Below are positions 6,726 to 8,771 of a stretch of DNA of 8,771 bases, in pieces; positions within the stretch are counted from its first letter, which is position 1, and each line of letters starts with the position of its first letter. The notes under the pieces were generated by a model, which saw only the letters and a program-made list of their open reading frames with translations, was not told the origin of the DNA and did no database searches. Both the position numbers and the translations under genes were made by a program. The stretch spans positions 1 through 8,771 of the forward strand of contig VGXD01000069.1 in the NCBI GenBank assembly GCA_016873525.1, in the 5' to 3' direction. This stretch comes from Nitrospira sp. Its GTDB lineage: Bacteria; Nitrospirota; Nitrospiria; Nitrospirales; Nitrospiraceae.

Positions 6726-6965
6726 TCACATCAACCCATGCCCTCGCTTGGCGATCGAGTAGGCATCCACGGCGGAGAAGATGGACAGGCTGAGGTAGAG
6801 GAGTTGGAGCGGCTCCCAGAAGGCCCGCGAAAGAATCAACAGGGCCAGGCCCGCCACGATCAAGCCATAGCCGCGCTTCTCCCCGAGGTAGAGATGCCCC
6901 AAGCCGGTCACGACCGACAACGAGGCCGCGCGCAGACCGTGCCAGGTTTTTTCGCGAACGTCCAT
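6726..6965 (-). CDS. Small membrane protein, function unknown
   Basis: The 79-residue product starts with a charged tail (DVREKTWHG), followed by a moderately hydrophobic segment at 11-27, a GLGHLYLGEKRGYGL turn (21-35), and two hydrophobic segments at about 34-48 and 52-70. It ends in a basic tail (IAKRGHGLM). The glycine-rich GxGHxYLG...G.L pattern followed by a hydrophobic helix recalls TM2-type and similar small membrane proteins found next to varied genes. I do not recognise a defined function. It begins 12 nt after the bcp stop, close enough for co-transcription, though no clear ribosome-binding site precedes the ATG. It ends 45 nt before the aminotransferase start. Confidence 0.7.
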   Translation of the reverse strand: MDVREKTWHGLRAASLSVVTGLGHLYLGEKRGYGLIVAGLALLILSRAFWEPLQLLYLSLSIFSAVDAYSIAKRGHGLM

Positions 6966-6977
6966 GGCGTCGTGAGC

Positions 6978-7445
6978 CTAGGCCTTCAAGGCCGTCAGCA
7001 CCTCCTCCACGTGGCCGTCCACCTTGACCTTGCGAAAGACCGCCTTGATCAGGCCGGCCCCGTCGATCACAAAGGTGCTGCGCTCTATGCCCCAGTACTT
7101 CCTCCCGTACATGCTCTTTTCCTTGTAGACGCCATAGGCTTTGGACACCTTGGCCTCCTCGTCGCAGAGCAGGGAAAAGGGCAGCTCGAACTTCTCGATA
7201 AATTTCCGATGCGCGGCCGGTCCGTCCAGGCTGACCCCCAAGACCACCGCTCCTGTTTTCCTGATCCTCGCCATCGAGTCGCGAAAGTCGCAGGCTTCCT
7301 TCGTACAGCCCGACGTGTTGTCCTTCGGGTAAAAATAGAGCACCACGGATTTTCCCTTCACCCCCTTCGGGCTCAGGGTCTCTCCAAACTCATTCGGAAG
7401 CGACCAGTCAGGCGCCTTCTCTCCCACCGCCACTTCTTTTGCCAT
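6978..7445 (-). CDS. bcp: Thioredoxin-dependent peroxiredoxin, Bcp/PrxQ type
   Basis: This 155-residue cytosolic enzyme reduces hydrogen peroxide and organic hydroperoxides, with electrons normally supplied by thioredoxin. The thioredoxin-fold core contains VVLYFYPKDNTSGCTKEACDF: P40, T44 and the peroxidatic C47 form the PxxxTxxC active site. C52, five residues on, is the resolving cysteine of an atypical two-Cys enzyme, as in E. coli Bcp (C45/C50). R122 in ERSTFVID is the expected active-site arginine. The length is normal. The open frame extends to 7469, but the ATG at 7445 has AAGGAG seven bases upstream and matches the family start (MAKEVAVGEKAPDW). A GC-rich leader with two inverted repeats lies upstream, and a small membrane protein gene follows after 12 nt. 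Confidence 0.95.
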   Translation of the reverse strand: MAKEVAVGEKAPDWSLPNEFGETLSPKGVKGKSVVLYFYPKDNTSGCTKEACDFRDSMARIRKTGAVVLGVSLDGPAAHRKFIEKFELPFSLLCDEEAKVSKAYGVYKEKSMYGRKYWGIERSTFVIDGAGLIKAVFRKVKVDGHVEEVLTALKA

Positions 7446-7452
7446 CGCGTTG

Positions 7453-7458
7453 CTCCTT
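7453..7458 (-). promoter_or_regulatory. Ribosome-binding site of bcp
   Basis: AAGGAG on the minus strand is seven bases before the ATG at 7445. It rules in that ATG over the upstream in-frame start at 7469. Confidence 0.75.
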
Positions 7459-7476
7459 CGTGCCTCCATGGTACTC

Positions 7477-7499
7477 GGCTTGCCTTACCTCGGCAAGCC
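7477..7499. repeat. 8-bp inverted repeat in the bcp leader
   Basis: GGCTTGCC and GGCAAGCC form a perfect 8-bp stem around a 7-base centre. It lies about 32 bp upstream of the bcp start codon. It could be an RNA hairpin in the leader or an operator; the sequence alone does not decide. Confidence 0.5.
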
Positions 7500-7575
7500 T
7501 CCCCCTGCCGGATGCCTGCCGCCATTGCCATAGAACGGCACGGCGGCCAGGGACCAGACGTTGTTTGCAAGAATC

Positions 7576-7588
7576 GGTCGGACCGACC
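7576..7588. repeat. 13-bp palindrome in the bcp upstream region
   Basis: GGTCGG and CCGACC are perfect inverted arms around a single central base. The site is about 130 bp upstream of the bcp start. Short symmetric sites of this form are often protein-binding sites, but no regulator match is claimed. Confidence 0.4.
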
Positions 7589-7692
7589 AGATCGAGGAAG
7601 TCCACCGGCAAGTTGCCCGGCAAAAACGAGGACCGCGCAGAAGGACATCACCACGCGCGAACCGAACCGCAACCATCCGTTGGCGTCAGCTC

Positions 7693-8142
7693 TTAGCGGA
7701 CGCCTCCCATGCCTCCACCAGTCGGTCGCTTACCCTGGTACTCCTTCTGCTTCTTCACGATGTTGGGGTCCGGCGCGCCGTAGGGCCGCAAGGCCGGCGA
7801 GTCCCAAATCTCCTTGTTGCCTGGCTCGAGGTTGGCTGCTTCGATAAAATGCTCCCGGGCTTCGTCCGTCTCTCCCAAGGCATAGAGCGCCAGCCCCAAG
7901 TTGTAATGGGCCTGGCCGGACTTCGGCGCGCCGCTCACCGCTTGTTGGAAAGCCGCCTTGGCCTCTTCGAAGTGCGCGTTCCTATATTCGCGCGTTCCTT
8001 GTTCCGTCATCTGAAGAACCGGTTTGGGGGAGCTGAGCGCAACCGGCAACGGCAGCCTCGGCTTGGGCTTCTCCGGCGCCGATGCGCAGGCGGGCAGCCA
8101 CAGCAGCCAGCCGATCACGAGTACTGACACGATGGGTCTCAT
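7693..8142 (-). CDS. TPR-repeat lipoprotein
   Basis: The product is a 149-residue predicted lipoprotein. The signal peptide (RPIVSVLVIGWLLW) ends in the lipobox LPAC, with the modified cysteine at 19 followed by Ala-Ser, which favours the outer membrane. A Pro/Lys-rich linker (22-42) leads to two TPR helical pairs at about 43-76 and 77-110. The second, AHYNLGLALYALGETDEAREHFIEAANLEP, is close to the TPR consensus. After the repeats comes a short tail ending in a Gly-rich GGGMGGVR. Such proteins usually act as protein-binding adaptors in the envelope; the partner is unknown. The open frame reaches 8163, but the ATG at 8142 gives a proper signal peptide and has GAGG five bases upstream. It starts 31 nt after the second DUF507 gene. 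Confidence 0.85.
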   Translation of the reverse strand: MRPIVSVLVIGWLLWLPACASAPEKPKPRLPLPVALSSPKPVLQMTEQGTREYRNAHFEEAKAAFQQAVSGAPKSGQAHYNLGLALYALGETDEAREHFIEAANLEPGNKEIWDSPALRPYGAPDPNIVKKQKEYQGKRPTGGGMGGVR

Positions 8143-8173
8143 GGTCACCTCTGTCTGGATCACGGAACAGGCC

Positions 8174-8452
8174 TCACGGCTTTCGGTGTTTACGGAGTTC
8201 GTCCTCGAAGGCTTTACGGTACATCACGTCCCACTCCGAACTCCCCTCGACGACCGGCTTGGAATAGGACGCCAACCTGGTCCGCACCGCCCGATCGACG
8301 TTTTCTTCCTGTCCGACCTCCACGGCAAGCACGCGCTTGATCTCGCGCAGAGCCAGCGTGTCATCCCCGATGAGCCGTGCCGAGGGCGCCTTCTTCACGC
8401 AGCCCAAAATGACGTGCGCAAGGTGCGTGAGTTTGTCGTCGCTGAGTAACAT
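8174..8452 (-). CDS. DUF507 family protein, second copy
   Basis: This is a 92-residue, charged, mainly helical protein. It has the DUF507 layout: an N-terminal LSDDKLTHLAHVIL helix, a central REIKRVLAVEVGQEENVDRAVRTRLAS segment, and the conserved ending EGSSEWDVMYRKAFEDELRK. Complete family members are about 90-95 residues. DUF507 has no established function that I know of. The ATG at 8452 has a G-rich stretch (AGGGGGAA) directly before it and agrees with the family start. It lies 45 nt after a related gene and 31 nt before a lipoprotein gene, so all three are probably in one transcript. Confidence 0.85.
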   Translation of the reverse strand: MLLSDDKLTHLAHVILGCVKKAPSARLIGDDTLALREIKRVLAVEVGQEENVDRAVRTRLASYSKPVVEGSSEWDVMYRKAFEDELRKHRKP

Positions 8453-8497
8453 TTCCCCCTATCTTCCCTCTCCAACGCCGGCCCCAAGGCCGCCGGT

Positions 8498-8771
8498 TCA
8501 TAGGATAATGTTCCGCTCTCTGACCAGCTTGCTCTTGATCATCACGAACATTTTCTGGTAGTCCACGTGCCCTTTTTCGATCTCCGCCTCGTAGGCTTTC
8601 AACAGCCCGCGGACTTCGGCATTCAATCGATCTTCGACCATCAATTCTTCCGTCACGGCCTGGTCCAGCGCTTCGACGAGGGACTTCTCAGGCCCCGGCA
8701 ATTCCAGCAGGCCTTCCTCCTTGAGCCGCGCAACCAAGGCTTGAGCCATGTGGCTGACCCGTTCCTTCGAC
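8498..8771 (-). CDS. DUF507 family protein, first copy (N-terminus cut by window edge)
   Basis: The frame is open to the right edge. Before the first internal ATG (8749) the visible codons read SKERVSH, which aligns with the LSxxKxxHLA start of DUF507 proteins, so the true start is probably only a few codons beyond the window and 8749 is not it. The visible 90 residues include ARLKEEGLLEL, a central VEALDQAVTEELMVEDRLNAEVRGLL helix, and the C-terminal KGHVDYQKMFVMIKSKLVRER. This matches the family pattern but diverges from the copy at 8174-8452, which has a WDVMYRK motif at the equivalent place. Function unknown. Confidence 0.82.
   Translation of the reverse strand, partial: SKERVSHMAQALVARLKEEGLLELPGPEKSLVEALDQAVTEELMVEDRLNAEVRGLLKAYEAEIEKGHVDYQKMFVMIKSKLVRERNIIL

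Larger units (their letters stand above)
7446..7692 (-). other. Non-coding gap between the TPR lipoprotein and bcp
   Basis: These 247 bases hold no gene I can support. The gap is expected to contain the bcp promoter, but no convincing -35/-10 pair was found. It contains two inverted repeats (listed separately) and a short TTGCAA palindrome near 7564-7569. Minus-strand frames through it change character quickly and have no family resemblance. No intrinsic terminator for the upstream lipoprotein gene was seen. Confidence 0.6.

Noticed and set aside
7373..7672. A minus-strand frame in the gap before bcp whose first residues resemble a signal peptide (MSFCAVLVFAGQLAGG)
   Set aside because: It needs a TTG start or an internal ATG without a good ribosome-binding site, overlaps bcp by 73 nt, and becomes Arg/Trp-rich and incoherent after about 30 residues. 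It is left as non-coding.
6738..7847. A 369-codon open frame on the plus strand spanning the small membrane protein, bcp and the gap beyond
   Set aside because: It runs antisense to three supported genes, has low-complexity composition and no domain pattern, and has no homology I can recognise.
8470..8495. GC-rich inverted repeats between the two DUF507 genes, considered as a terminator
   Set aside because: The stems are short and ambiguous and there is no T-run after them on the minus strand, so an intrinsic terminator is not supported.
8453..8501. A possible ATGA overlap at the end of the first DUF507 gene leading into the second
   Set aside because: The ATG at 8501 is in a different frame from the second DUF507 gene. 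The ATG at 8452 fits the family start and follows a G-rich stretch.

Overview
The window looks like an ordinary chromosomal stretch of a GC-rich, Gram-negative bacterium. Two predicted lipoproteins, an exported protein and a Tat translocase imply a cell envelope with an outer membrane. Tandem DUF507 genes, a Pyrococcus-like class III aminotransferase and the general gene mix suggest Nitrospirota (Nitrospira-like) or a neighbouring phylum. That placement is inference from family resemblance, not a database result. All thirteen recognised genes lie on the minus strand, so the window reads biologically from right (8771) to left (1). No rRNA, tRNA, CRISPR array, insertion sequence or phage gene was seen.

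Upstream block (8771 to 6726): two consecutive DUF507 genes (the first cut by the window edge), a small TPR lipoprotein, a 247-bp non-coding gap with two inverted repeats, then a Bcp/PrxQ peroxiredoxin and a 79-residue membrane protein. Middle block (6680 to 4502): a PLP-dependent class III aminotransferase whose end overlaps by 32 nt the start of an exported protein that looks like an Ig-like domain joined to a degenerate HAD-like domain. A 124-bp gap with a possible terminator separates this from the next block.

Downstream block (4377 to 1): radA, a LolA/LolB-like lipoprotein, tsaB, rimI, a DUF465 small coiled-coil protein and tatC. The lipoprotein, tsaB and rimI are joined by two successive ATGA stop/start overlaps, and every junction in the block is short, so it is probably one operon. 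It mixes recombination repair (RadA), tRNA t6A synthesis (TsaB), ribosomal protein acetylation (RimI) and protein export (TatC), a typical bacterial housekeeping operon.

Starts were adjusted wherever a Shine-Dalgarno sequence or family alignment favoured a codon inside the longest open frame (DUF465, rimI, the LolB-like lipoprotein, radA, bcp and the TPR lipoprotein). I did not find a clearly new multi-gene system. The least explained gene is the Ig/HAD-like exported protein at 4502-5344.
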